A stretch of DNA of 64,000 nt, taken from positions 62,001-126,000 of the forward strand of contig NZ_JAHTKP010000018.1 in NCBI RefSeq assembly GCF_019192735.1, in the 5' to 3' direction. Source of the DNA: Kitasatospora aureofaciens (GTDB lineage: Bacteria; Actinomycetota; Actinomycetes; Streptomycetales; Streptomycetaceae). Position 1 is the first letter of the stretch, and the number at the start of each line of letters is the position of its first letter. The translations under genes were made by a program, and so were the position numbers. The notes beneath the pieces are model-generated. The model had not been told where the DNA came from. It worked only from the letters and a program-made list of their open reading frames with translations, and ran no database searches. Positions 7,589 through 15,882 of the stretch are shown here, one piece after another.

Positions 7589-8033
7589 CTACGGGATCGC
7601 CGGCGAGGCCGAAGAGTTTGCGGAGTTCCTGCGCACCGGCTACGTCGACACCGATCCTGAGTCCGAAGGCTGGTCCGGCTGGGTGTCGCAGATCCGGGAG
7701 GCGGTCGCCCGCGGCGTCGTCGTCCGCCGCGCCCGGATCGTCTCCGAGCCGGTCACCGACTACATCCGGTACGAGCACGCCGGAACCGTCGTGAACCTGG
7801 CGGCCGGGGAGCTGGTCCGCTGGCTGTCGCGCCGTCAGGCATCCGACATCGCCCTTCCCGGCAACGACTTCTGGCTGTTCGACGGCAACATCGTTCGCTT
7901 CAACCACTTCACCGGCGACGGCGGCTCGGCAGGTCCGACGGTCACCGACGACCCGGCCGTGGCCAAGCTCTGCGTCAACGCCTTCGAGGCCGTCTGGGAG
8001 CGCGGAATTCCGCACGAGAAGTACACCGTCTAG
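7509..8033 (+). CDS. DUF6879 family protein
   Basis: 174 residues. The family signature is clear: EEFAEFLRTGYVDTD, VVVRRARIVSEPVTDYIRYEH, ELVRWLSRRQ, and a late ALPGNDFWLFDGNIVRFNHFTGDG block. The start at 7509 has AGGAAGG but overlaps the previous gene by 80 nt; an ATG at 7539 is an alternative. DUF6879 genes are often paired with DUF5753 helix-turn-helix regulators, and one follows 24 nt downstream. The molecular role of the family is not established. Confidence 0.8.
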   Translation: MTQKPPDFSTMLRQAHRSAIHLEMRDSYGIAGEAEEFAEFLRTGYVDTDPESEGWSGWVSQIREAVARGVVVRRARIVSEPVTDYIRYEHAGTVVNLAAGELVRWLSRRQASDIALPGNDFWLFDGNIVRFNHFTGDGGSAGPTVTDDPAVAKLCVNAFEAVWERGIPHEKYTV

Positions 8034-8057
8034 CCCCAGCATCAGGACCGCCAGCTC

Positions 8058-8906
8058 ATGCCCTCCTCCCCGTCCTCCAGTGCCCAAGAGGCCCGTCTCG
8101 TCGTCGCCGCTCGGCTGCGCGAGATCATGCTGGACGCCGGACTCCAGGGGCAGGAGCTGGCGGCCCTGTGCGGCTGGAACGGGGCCAAGACCTCCCGCAT
8201 CATCAACGCCAAGACCGCGCCGTCGGACTCCGACATCCGAGCGTGGTGCAGCGCCTGCGGCGCCGACGGCCAGGCCGCCGACCTCATCGCCGCCAACCGC
8301 GCCGTGGACTCCATGTACGTCGAGTGGCGCAGGCTCACCCGTACCGGGCTACGCAGGCTGCAAGAGTCCGCGATGCCCCTCTACGAGCGCACCCGCCACT
8401 TCCGCTCCTACTCCTCCCGCGTCGTGCCCGGCGTCTTGCAGACCGAGGCGTACGCAACCGCGCTGCTCGCCACGGTGGCCGACTTCCGGCGCACGCCCAA
8501 CGACGTTGCCGAGGCTGTGAAGGCCCGCCTCGCCCGATCCCGCGTCATCCGCACGGGCAACCACCGCTTCGCGATCCTGGTGGAGGAGTCCGTCCTGTAC
8601 TACCGCCTTGGCAGCGTCGAAACGATGGCCGAGCAACTGGGGCACCTGCTGACGGTCATGTCGCTGCCGGCTGTCTCGCTCGGTGTCATCCCTTTCACCG
8701 CGGAGCGCACCATGTGGCCGGTGGAGACCTTCAACATCTTCGATGACGCGGAAGCCGGCGTTGAGCTGCTCTCCGCCCAGGTGACGGTCACCACCCCCAG
8801 CGAGGTCGGGCTCTACGCCCAGGCGTTCGGCAGGCTCAAGGGATTCGCGGTGCACGGTGCGCGGGCGCGGGCCCTGATCACCGGGGCAATCGACTCGCTG
8901 GGCTGA
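8058..8906 (+). CDS. XRE-family regulator with DUF5753 domain
   Basis: 282 residues. An N-terminal helix-turn-helix (LREIMLDAGLQGQELAALCGWNGAKTSRIINAKTAPSDSDIRAW) is followed by the DUF5753 domain, seen as RHFRSYSSRVVPGVLQTEAYATALL, ILVEESVLYYRLGS, QLGHLLTVMSLPAVSLGVIPF, and a late ETFNIFDDAEAGVELLSAQVTVTTPSEV. Such proteins act as DNA-binding regulators paired with a small partner protein in streptomycete development or toxin-antitoxin-like modules. The upstream DUF6879 gene is the likely partner. Confidence 0.88.
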   Translation: MPSSPSSSAQEARLVVAARLREIMLDAGLQGQELAALCGWNGAKTSRIINAKTAPSDSDIRAWCSACGADGQAADLIAANRAVDSMYVEWRRLTRTGLRRLQESAMPLYERTRHFRSYSSRVVPGVLQTEAYATALLATVADFRRTPNDVAEAVKARLARSRVIRTGNHRFAILVEESVLYYRLGSVETMAEQLGHLLTVMSLPAVSLGVIPFTAERTMWPVETFNIFDDAEAGVELLSAQVTVTTPSEVGLYAQAFGRLKGFAVHGARARALITGAIDSLG

Positions 8907-9068
8907 ATATATGCAAACGAGTGCAAACGCGTTGATGTGCCCTGAGCCCGACGGCCAGTCTGGTCACCTGCCGCCCGGCGCGAGGCATACCGATCCCCCT
9001 CGGCATTCGTGGAAGCGCGCCGGGCGGCCCCCGTCCCCGACGCCCAGGAGCCCGCCATGCCCTCCTGT

Positions 9069-10286
9069 TCAGTCCAGCGCCACCAGGGCGTCTACCAGCA
9101 CGCGCCCTTGCGGGGTGCCGCGCCGCAGCAGAATCCCGGCGACCGTGTGCAGTTCGCCCCAGGCGTGCGGCCGGCCGATCTCAGAGGCGTCACCGACGAC
9201 ACCGAGCGCGGTCTCCAACGCGGCCTCCGCCTCACCGGCCCCGGCGTAGGCGTGCGCCAGGCAGGCCCCGTACCACGCCCGGTCCCGCCGGAAGATGGCA
9301 GCGAACCCGCCAAGCCCTTCCTTCAGGTTGTCCACCGCGCTGCCCCACTGCTTCAGGTGCAACTCGGCCATGCCGCGCTGCGCGGCGAACCAGCTCTCGC
9401 CGTAGAAGTACAGCCAGGGTGGGGCGTCCGCCGTCCCGCTGATGATCTGCTGGGCCTCGTCCAGGCGGCGGTGGGCGGCGTCGGCATCGCCTTCGAGGGC
9501 GTGCCCGCGTCCGGCCATCTGCACGGCCATGGCCCTGGTTGCGTCGGTCACCCCAGCCGTGGACGCGGCGGCCTCGCCGAGGCGCACGCAGCGGCGGCCG
9601 TTGCCCTTCGACCATGCCATGTGCGCCTTCATGCTCATGGTGGTGGCGGCCATGTCGCCGTAGCCGGACTCCAACGCCCAGTCGTACGACCGGTCGAACC
9701 ACCCGAGCGCCGCAGGCGCGTCGTCCTGATCCTGTGCCATCCACGCGAGGAACTGGGCGTACTCGGCGAGCAGTTTTACGAGCCGGTCCGCGAGCGGGCC
9801 CCGGGCCTGGTCGTACAGTCCGGCGACTTCTTCGAACTGCGCGGCCACGACGCCGTTCATGACGCGGGAGCCCAAAGTGTCTTCGGCACGGCGGTGTTCG
9901 GCGAGCAGCCGTTCCATCGCCTCCAGCGACGGCCGGTCCAACCGCATTCCGCCCCGTACACGGGTGAGCCGATCCGTCTCGGGCTCGGACACCACCCCCG
10001 GCAGCACGAGCGACGGCAACGGAAGACTGTCATGTGCGCCGGCCAGCAGCTCGGACGGAACCCGCAGACCGGCGATGATCCGCTGGCGCACTTCGATCGA
10101 GGTCACGTCCCGGCGCCGGTTCTCGATCGCCGACACGTCCGGCTGGGCGAGGCCGACCAGGCCGCCGAGCACGCTCTGGCTGCTGCGGGTCAGGGTTCGC
10201 CATTTCTTCAGCACCGCCGGCCAGTCCTCGGCCGCCACGGCGGCCCGCAGTTCGGGATGGGTCCACACGTCCGGTTCCTGGTCCAT
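9069..10286 (-). CDS. Helix-turn-helix regulator with TPR-like repeats
   Basis: 405 residues from the ATG at 10286. The N-terminus has an XRE-type helix-turn-helix (SQSVLGGLVGLAQPDVSAIENRRRDVTSIEVRQRI); the rest is helical repeats with TPR-like spacing (AALGWFDRSYDWALESGYGDMAATTMSMKAHMAWSKGN, WYGACLAHAYAGAGEAEAALETALGVV). It faces away from a small-protein operon and the polyproline/kinase region. A 17-nt palindrome lies 9 nt upstream of its start, which suggests autoregulation. Confidence 0.85.
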   Translation of the reverse strand: MDQEPDVWTHPELRAAVAAEDWPAVLKKWRTLTRSSQSVLGGLVGLAQPDVSAIENRRRDVTSIEVRQRIIAGLRVPSELLAGAHDSLPLPSLVLPGVVSEPETDRLTRVRGGMRLDRPSLEAMERLLAEHRRAEDTLGSRVMNGVVAAQFEEVAGLYDQARGPLADRLVKLLAEYAQFLAWMAQDQDDAPAALGWFDRSYDWALESGYGDMAATTMSMKAHMAWSKGNGRRCVRLGEAAASTAGVTDATRAMAVQMAGRGHALEGDADAAHRRLDEAQQIISGTADAPPWLYFYGESWFAAQRGMAELHLKQWGSAVDNLKEGLGGFAAIFRRDRAWYGACLAHAYAGAGEAEAALETALGVVGDASEIGRPHAWGELHTVAGILLRRGTPQGRVLVDALVALD

Positions 10287-10294
10287 GCCCGAAA

Positions 10295-10311
10295 TATAGG
10301 GCGGCCCTATA
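10295..10311. promoter_or_regulatory. 17-nt palindromic operator candidate
   Basis: TATAGGGCGGCCCTATA is a perfect palindrome of two 8-nt arms around one central G. It lies 9 nt upstream of the TPR regulator start and about 145 nt from the divergent small-protein operon. A and T at the arm ends stand out in this GC-rich region. It is well placed to be bound by the regulator it precedes. Confidence 0.55.
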
Positions 10312-10455
10312 GGACCCGGCGGTGGATTGGTACACACGCCACCCGCCAGTGTTGATCCACGCCCGGCGTAACCCCTTGATCACCGTGGGACGTCCCGGCA
10401 GGACTCCCTCCGATGCCCCTGTCCGCCACGTATACCCGATTCCCCGGAGAAGCTG

Positions 10456-10689
10456 ATGTCCGCTGCCACCGCATCCGGCAAGCCGCACCCCTGGACTGTC
10501 GACCTGGTGAATATCGACCCGGGCGCCGGCCGCCGCTCGCCCCGCCAGGTGTCGCAGGAAAACTCCGCCGCCACGAGGACGAGGATGCTGATGGACGAGC
10601 ACCGCAGCAACGGCGGCCGGTGTGTGCGCTGCGACACCGCCTGGCCGTGCACCCCGGCGGCGGACGCGATGTACGGGAGCGCCTCGTGA
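10456..10689 (+). CDS. Small hypothetical protein with CxxC
   Basis: 77 residues from an ATG with GGAG about 7 nt upstream. The C-terminal part reads NGGRCVRCDTAWPC, a cysteine cluster that could bind metal. It is first of three tightly overlapping small ORFs divergent from the TPR regulator. Similar small proteins are common in streptomycete regulatory islands. Function unknown. Confidence 0.6.
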   Translation: MSAATASGKPHPWTVDLVNIDPGAGRRSPRQVSQENSAATRTRMLMDEHRSNGGRCVRCDTAWPCTPAADAMYGSAS

Positions 10690-10790
10690 TGCCCCGACGA
10701 GTGGACCTCGACCGCGTCCGGCGCCGGGCTCTGGTGCTGTGGCAGATCGGCGAGAGCCGCCGTCGCCGACGCCTATGGGGGCTGCGGTGA
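10689..10790 (+). CDS. 33-residue arginine-rich ORF
   Basis: Starts at the ATG of an ATGA overlap with the previous stop and ends TGA at 10790. It encodes 33 residues with RRVDLDRVRRRALVLWQIGE and a basic tail. It is too short to recognise; the stop-start overlap is its main support. It may only couple translation to the next ORF. Confidence 0.3.
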   Translation: MPRRVDLDRVRRRALVLWQIGESRRRRRLWGLR

Positions 10791-10984
10791 GCCCCTCCTC
10801 CGACTTCGTTCCGCCGGCCAAACGCACGAGGGGTCTGCACCTGCGGACGTACCGGGTCGACGCCGACGGCAAGCCGTACGACGTGACACCGGTCGTCGAG
10901 GTCAAGCCCAGCGAAGGGCCCCCGGTGCTTGCGCTGGGCTCCTGGCCTGAGTGCACCTGTCCGAACTGCACGCCATCGGCTTGA
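10775..10984 (+). CDS. Small hypothetical protein with a CTCPNC motif
   Basis: About 69 residues from the ATG at 10775, or 65 from the GTG at 10787 that overlaps the previous stop. The sequence LHLRTYRVDADGKPYDV, then VVEVKPSEGPPVLALGSWPECTCPNC, has normal streptomycete coding character, ending in a cysteine motif that could bind a metal. Function unknown. It closes the three-gene small operon. Confidence 0.55.
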   Translation: MGAAVSPSSDFVPPAKRTRGLHLRTYRVDADGKPYDVTPVVEVKPSEGPPVLALGSWPECTCPNCTPSA

Positions 10985-11112
10985 CCACACATCAGACTCC
11001 GCCCCGCAATGGTCCAGGCACACCGGCAGGGCGGAACCGGTGCCGGTCACACCGTCTCCCGTGGCGTGGCCGGCACCTCGTTCAGAACCCTCGTCGAAGA
11101 GAGGAGTCTGCT

Positions 11113-11190
11113 ATGCCGCAACCGCCTCCGCCTCCCCCTCCGCCCCCACCGCCTCCGCCGATTCCGCAGCCGCCGAACCCCGGCAGGTAG
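11113..11190 (+). CDS. 25-codon polyproline leader peptide ORF
   Basis: An ATG with GAGGAG 7 nt upstream opens a 25-codon ORF ending TAG. It encodes M-P-Q, 13 consecutive prolines, I-P-Q-P-P-N-P, G and R. The prolines use all four codons (CCG, CCT, CCC, CCA), so the run is not a simple DNA repeat. Long proline runs stall ribosomes unless EF-P is available. A hairpin (11197-11231) and the kinase-fusion start (11279) follow at once, the layout of a leader-peptide attenuator. It could instead be a small proline-rich product in its own right. Confidence 0.6.
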   Translation: MPQPPPPPPPPPPPPPIPQPPNPGR

Positions 11191-11196
11191 CACCAC

Positions 11197-11231
11197 GCCC
11201 CCGGAGCTGTCCTCACGGGCGGCTCCGGGGC
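11197..11231 (+). terminator. Hairpin between polyproline ORF and kinase fusion
   Basis: GCCCCCGGAGC (from 11197) pairs with GCTCCGGGGC (11222-11231) around a loop of about 14 nt, one bulged C being left out. No T-run follows, which is usual for terminators in this group. Its position just after the polyproline stop and before the kinase ribosome site (CGAGGA) suggests an attenuator rather than an operon end. Confidence 0.5.
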
Positions 11232-11278
11232 GCGCGCGATTCCTCCGTACCTCCAGCGCGAATCGAGGAACTGACCCG

Positions 11279-13204
11279 ATGCCCAACCTCGACACCACCC
11301 AGCGCAGCGAAGAAGCACCTTCCGTCCGAACCATCGCGTTCAACGGTCCGGACAATGTCGGCAAGACGACACAGATCCGTGTCCTCGCACGCCGACTGGG
11401 CGACGCGGCGGCGCGGCCGACCGCGATCGACGAGCATGACGCCCGGTGGGCGACCGTCAAGACGACTGGTATGTCCGACTGGTGGTTCAAACACTCCTCG
11501 CCGGAGGAGCTCGCCGATGTGCTCGCGACCTCCTACCTGGAACGGCATCGCTCCCCGGCAACTGCCCCGCTGAGGTTCATGGACCGGGGAATCCCGATGC
11601 TTGAGGCGTCGTTGGCGGCGACGATGGCCGTTCGGGAGATCCTGCCCGCGGAAGCTGCGGCGGAGCGCGCGGAGAGCCTGCTGGAGCGGTTCCGCTCCGA
11701 CCTGGTGGCTGCGGAGCGGTCCGAGCACGGGGTGCTGTTGCTGCACCACCAGGACCCCGCGCTCGGTGCCGAACGAGCCCTTGCGCGCGAAGCGGCGCCC
11801 ACCGACGTTTACCGCGCCTACCAGCACCAGCTCCACGCGCAGCTCCATCGACTTGTCGACGATGGCCGCTTCGACCTCACCATCGTCGCCGAGGACCGCT
11901 CGATCATCTCGCTCCAGGATGAGCTGCGTCGCAGTCTTCATGAGGTCCATGCGGCCGTTCCGCCTCAGGCTCTGGCCGGCGTCCAAATCGTGGCTCTGGG
12001 AGGGCTCTCCGAGAGTGGCAAGTCCACAGCGGGTGAGTACCTGCGAGTACGTCGGGGCTTCGCGAGGCTCAAGATCGGACACCTGCTGCACGAGGCCGCT
12101 CACTGGGCCGGGATCGCTGATCCCTATCAGCTCGATCCGGCTACCCGAGCCGAAGTGCTCACAGACGCGCTCGACCGGTTCTGCGCGGCCCATCACTTCC
12201 TGAAGCAGGTCTCGATCGAGTCACTGCACGAACTCGCCGCGACGGACGCGCTGCGTTCGATTCTAGGCGACCAGTTGCGCGTGGTGTACCTCGATGCGCC
12301 GAAGGAGTTGCGCCAGCGGCGCGGTGTCGCCGGCCCCGAGGACGTGACCGAGCGGGACGCGGTGAAGAACAGCCGCAGGGCGTCCGAGATCGCCGAGATC
12401 GCCGAGATCGTGATCGACAACAGCGGAACCCGGCTCGACCTGGAAAGGTCGCTGGACCGGCTGGTCCTGGAGCGGATGTGGTCACGCCGCCGGTTGGACC
12501 CCGTCCCGGTCAACTCGCTCGGCCTGCCGGTACACCTGGAGGCGTACCTGTCGATGGTGCTGGCCCGGCTCACCGAACGAGCGCCGGAGATGGGGCTGTT
12601 CGCGGTGACCGGCAGCGGGGCCCGAGGGAAGTACCAGCACGGCTGGAGCGACCTGGACGTGTTCATCATCGCCGACCAGGAGTACATCCCGCCCATCCGG
12701 GACGTCATCCAGGAGCTGTCCGCGGAACTCGGCGGCGTCAAGCTCGGCCTGACGGTGCTCTCGGAGGACGAGTGCCGGTCCGGCGCCATCACGTCTCGAC
12801 TGATCTACGTGCTCATCCTGCTCGGCTCGGGCATCATCGCGCCGCTCTGGTGCCGTCCGGACCTCGAAGTCGCAATTCCCGACGCCGCCGCCTACGCCGA
12901 TGCCGGTCTACGGGATGCCGTCCAGGCCGCCATCGAGATCCGCCGCCAGCTGCTCCGGGGCGCCCCCGACCTGCGGGCGCTCTACAAGATCACCGCACTT
13001 CTGGCCAAGCTCATGCTCTACCTGGAGGACGGCTTCGGCTACGCCACCGACGACGACGCCGTGACGGCCTTCCTCCAGCGCGCCCCTGAGGGCTTCCGCA
13101 GTGCGGTCGACGAGGCCCGCGTGAACCGGCGGCAGGCCGAGGCTCTGGCATCGTTCGTGCTCCGGTCGTGGCTGTCCACGATGACGTCGAAGGGGGACGC
13201 GTGA
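11279..13204 (+). CDS. Tri-domain protein: dTMP-kinase-like P-loop, second P-loop kinase, nucleotidyltransferase
   Basis: 641 residues from an ATG behind CGAGGA. Domain 1 has a thymidylate-kinase-like P-loop (FNGPDNVGKTTQIRVLARRL, Gly23-Thr31) and DRGIPMLEASLAATM. Domain 2 has another P-loop (GGLSESGKSTAGEYL, Gly241-Ser249) and a dephospho-CoA/nucleotide-kinase-like RVVYLDAPKELRQRR. Domain 3 is a polymerase-beta-type nucleotidyltransferase (GSGARGKYQHGWSDLDVFII, starting Gly445, catalytic Asp458 and Asp460) with a helical tail. Two kinases plus a nucleotidyltransferase suggest making and transferring an activated nucleotide. The downstream phosphotransferase overlaps it by 4 nt. I do not know a characterised protein with this architecture; substrates are unknown. 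Confidence 0.8.
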   Translation: MPNLDTTQRSEEAPSVRTIAFNGPDNVGKTTQIRVLARRLGDAAARPTAIDEHDARWATVKTTGMSDWWFKHSSPEELADVLATSYLERHRSPATAPLRFMDRGIPMLEASLAATMAVREILPAEAAAERAESLLERFRSDLVAAERSEHGVLLLHHQDPALGAERALAREAAPTDVYRAYQHQLHAQLHRLVDDGRFDLTIVAEDRSIISLQDELRRSLHEVHAAVPPQALAGVQIVALGGLSESGKSTAGEYLRVRRGFARLKIGHLLHEAAHWAGIADPYQLDPATRAEVLTDALDRFCAAHHFLKQVSIESLHELAATDALRSILGDQLRVVYLDAPKELRQRRGVAGPEDVTERDAVKNSRRASEIAEIAEIVIDNSGTRLDLERSLDRLVLERMWSRRRLDPVPVNSLGLPVHLEAYLSMVLARLTERAPEMGLFAVTGSGARGKYQHGWSDLDVFIIADQEYIPPIRDVIQELSAELGGVKLGLTVLSEDECRSGAITSRLIYVLILLGSGIIAPLWCRPDLEVAIPDAAAYADAGLRDAVQAAIEIRRQLLRGAPDLRALYKITALLAKLMLYLEDGFGYATDDDAVTAFLQRAPEGFRSAVDEARVNRRQAEALASFVLRSWLSTMTSKGDA

Positions 13205-14325
13205 CCTCATTCCTCGTTCCCGACCAGCTGGTCTTCCGGAAGACGACAAGCCCTGCACGCGCTGATGCCGAAGTCCGCGGGTGGCGCTCGGTGTCGTCCC
13301 ACCTCGCGGTCCCGGACTGCTTCGGCCGCACCCGTCAGCCGGACGAGCACCGGATCATCTACGAGGACGTGTTCGCCAGCGGCAGGTGCCACACACTCCT
13401 CGGCGACCTGATCGGCGCAGCGGACCGCGATCCGCAGTACATCCCCCGCGTGGAAGCCCTGATCGACGACATCTTCCGCGACATCCTCCGGTCCGTGGAA
13501 CACACCGGGCGGATCGTCCGACTGTCCGCCTGTGTCCCCGCCCTCTACGCGGAGAGGCTGCGCCAGGGCGGCCGGATCGACGCCTGGTACCGCAACCCGC
13601 CGATCACTCTCAAGCTTCCCGACGGCCGCGGGACCGTGGGCGTGGACGAGCTGGCGACGTACACAGTGATCATCAACGGGCACAGGGCCACGATGGATCT
13701 TCCCAGTGTTGTCGCTGATGTCCGCGCGTCGCTGGCGCCGGACAGCCGCTGGATGACCGCCGTCACCCAAGGCGATCCGACCGAACCCAACATCGCGGAG
13801 CCGCTGTGCTGGCTGGACTTCGAGCACGCCGGGCGGAATACCGTTCTCGGCGAGGCCGCGAACCTGCTGTGGTATTTGCTGGGACTCGGCGGCTGGCTTG
13901 TCCCCCGCTACCAGCCTGACGTCTACGCCCGGACCCTGCGCCGGCATTTCAAACCCGTCGCCATTCCCCAACTCGGGCACGTCAGCCTCCGCAAGGAGGA
14001 CCGGCTCCTCACCGTTGAGTACTCCTGGTCTGTCGGACCTGGGCGCCAAGCCGCGATCAGTCGCACCGTCCACTGGCTGCGCGGGAGCCTGGCACCCGCG
14101 GCCGGACTTCCCACGCGGGTGCTCCTGCACGGCCTCCGTCCCTTTCTCACCCTGCGGATTCTCGGCGTCATCCCCGCCCGGCAACTCAGCAGCGGCGACT
14201 TGCTGCTTCTTCTGGCCAAGATCGCCGAACTGGCCCTCCCGGAAATGACGCTGGAGAACTTCGTCAGCACGGTACCGGGCAACCGACCCGACGAACGGAG
14301 CACCGATGACTGCCACGCTGCTTGA
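13201..14325 (+). CDS. Aminoglycoside-phosphotransferase-like kinase
   Basis: 374 residues from a GTG inside the previous stop (GTGA). The kinase core is recognisable: VTQGDPTEPN holds the catalytic Asp192 and metal-binding Asn197, and WLDFEHAG gives the second metal ligand Asp206. The usual HGD is QGD here. N-terminal KTTSPARADAEVRGW and HRIIYEDVFASGRC resemble the ATP-binding lobe. This family phosphorylates small molecules such as aminoglycosides, choline or homoserine. Tight coupling to the tri-domain protein points to one pathway rather than drug resistance. Confidence 0.75.
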   Translation: MTSFLVPDQLVFRKTTSPARADAEVRGWRSVSSHLAVPDCFGRTRQPDEHRIIYEDVFASGRCHTLLGDLIGAADRDPQYIPRVEALIDDIFRDILRSVEHTGRIVRLSACVPALYAERLRQGGRIDAWYRNPPITLKLPDGRGTVGVDELATYTVIINGHRATMDLPSVVADVRASLAPDSRWMTAVTQGDPTEPNIAEPLCWLDFEHAGRNTVLGEAANLLWYLLGLGGWLVPRYQPDVYARTLRRHFKPVAIPQLGHVSLRKEDRLLTVEYSWSVGPGRQAAISRTVHWLRGSLAPAAGLPTRVLLHGLRPFLTLRILGVIPARQLSSGDLLLLLAKIAELALPEMTLENFVSTVPGNRPDERSTDDCHAA

Positions 14326-15110
14326 ACCTCTCGTCGTCGCACACGCCCGCTCACAGCCCCTCCAAGGCCGCGTCGCCCTGGTCACCGGCGGAGCCACCGG
14401 CATCGGAGCGGCCATCAGCCGATCCCTGGCCTCCAGTGGGGGCTTGCGTGGCCGTGAACCACCTGCACAACGACGCCGAGGCGCGGGAAGTCGTGCGAAG
14501 CATCGACCGCGAAGAGCGCCCCGCCATGGAGGTCGGTGCCGACCTGACCGTCCCCGAGGACGTGGCCGAGATGGTCGCTCTGGTCGAATCCGAACTCGGC
14601 AACGTGGACATCCTCGTCAACTGCGCGGGTGCCTACCCCCGGATCAGCTGGGACCGGACCAGCGAAGAGGAATGGGCGCGCGCCCTCGAAGTGAATCTGA
14701 CGATCCACTACCGTGTCTCCAGGGCCCTCACCCCGGCGATGGTGCGGCGCCGCTGGGGACGAGTGGTCAACATCGGCAGCGTCAACTCGCGGTCTGGCCG
14801 AGCCGGACTTGTTGCATACAGCGCGGCAAAAGCTGGAGTTCTCGGGCTGACCCGCGCATTGGCCCGCGAGCTGGGACCGTCGGGGATCTGCGTCAACGCC
14901 GTACTTCCCGGGGCCATCCAAGTGGAAGCAGAGGAGCTTCTGCCCCCGGAGGACAGAGTGAGCCCCGACATCCAGATCAAGCGGCAATGTGTTCCCCGGC
15001 GGGGCCAGCCGGCGGATGTCGCCGCGGCGGTTTCGTTCCTCGCAGCCCCGGCTGCCTCCTTCATCACCGGGCAGTCGCTGCACGTGGACGGTGGCTGGGT
15101 CCTCAACTGA
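14306..15110 (+). pseudogene. Short-chain dehydrogenase/reductase with a frameshift
   Basis: Translation from the ATG at 14306 (CGGAG upstream) gives the normal SDR start with the cofactor loop VALVTGGATGIGAAISRSLASSG. After the G-run 14438-14442 the family sequence continues only in another frame: CVAVNHLHNDAEAREV, DILVNCAGAYPR, VNIGSVNSRSGRAGLVAYSAAKAG with catalytic Tyr and Lys, and FITGQSLHVDGGW. Removing one G from the five-G run restores a full-length NAD(P)-dependent oxidoreductase of about 268 residues. This may be a sequencing error or a true inactivation. The gene overlaps the phosphotransferase by 20 nt and belongs to its operon. Confidence 0.85.
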
Positions 15111-15142
15111 CCCCACCACTATGAAGAAAAGAGAGAACAGTC

Positions 15143-15592
15143 GTGATTCAGCGCGTTCGCGCCATCCTCGTCACCCCGAACGACGGGCTCCTGCTCATCA
15201 AGCGGGTACGGCCGGGTCGAGACCCGTACTGGGTCTTCCCCGGTGGCCACGTCGAGTCCGACGACAGCAGCCTGGAGGCGGCGCTGGACCGGGAGATCCA
15301 CGAGGAGATCGCCGGGAAGGCAAAGATCCTCAGTCTGGTCCACGTCCTGGAGGACGACGAACAGCAGCAGCAGATGTTCTACCTCTGCGAAATCGCCCAC
15401 TGGTCGTTCGACGACCGTACCGGCGACGAGTTCACCGAAGCCGACCGAGGCGAGTACGCGCTGGAAGAGATCCCGCTGACCTCCGAAGCCCTGAGCACGT
15501 TGAACCTGATGCCGCCGGAGACCGCGGGCATCCTGCGCGACGCCGTGGCTGCAGGCCGACTGCTCTGCCTTCCCGATCTACGAGTGCACTGA
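15143..15592 (+). CDS. Nudix hydrolase
   Basis: 149 residues from a GTG. The Nudix box is visible as GGHVESDDSSLEAALDREIH followed by EEI, with one extra residue compared with the commonest spacing. Before it lies LLIKRVRPGRDPYWVFPGG, the typical strand leading into the box. Nudix enzymes hydrolyse nucleoside diphosphate-linked compounds. As the last gene of the kinase/nucleotidyltransferase operon it may process a nucleotide intermediate. A strong terminator follows. Confidence 0.85.
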   Translation: MIQRVRAILVTPNDGLLLIKRVRPGRDPYWVFPGGHVESDDSSLEAALDREIHEEIAGKAKILSLVHVLEDDEQQQQMFYLCEIAHWSFDDRTGDEFTEADRGEYALEEIPLTSEALSTLNLMPPETAGILRDAVAAGRLLCLPDLRVH

Positions 15593-15758
15593 AACCTCTG
15601 CCGACGGCCCCGGATCTCGCCCCCGGGCCGTCACCCGTTCGAGGGAAACACCTCCCGCCACGCCGAGCGCGAGCGGGTGAAGTTCCCCCTGATCTTGGAC
15701 AGCGGTTGCTTACGCTGCAGGGGTGAAGTCGTGCTGCAGCCCGGCTCGGGTCCTGATC

Positions 15759-15796
15759 ACTTCGCCCCGCCGACCGGTTGGTCGGCGGGGCGAAGT
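15759..15796. terminator. Bidirectional terminator, 17-bp stem
   Basis: ACTTCGCCCCGCCGACC (15759-15775) pairs perfectly with GGTCGGCGGGGCGAAGT (15780-15796) around a GGTT loop. It lies between the plus-strand Nudix gene and the converging metallo-beta-lactamase-fold gene and can serve both. Confidence 0.9.
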
Positions 15797-15882
15797 CATG
15801 CGAAGTGGACTGGTGTGACACCGCCCCTGCCGGTACTGCTCCGTGGAACACCTGACGAAACCGTCGACAACCGGGCGGGCGC

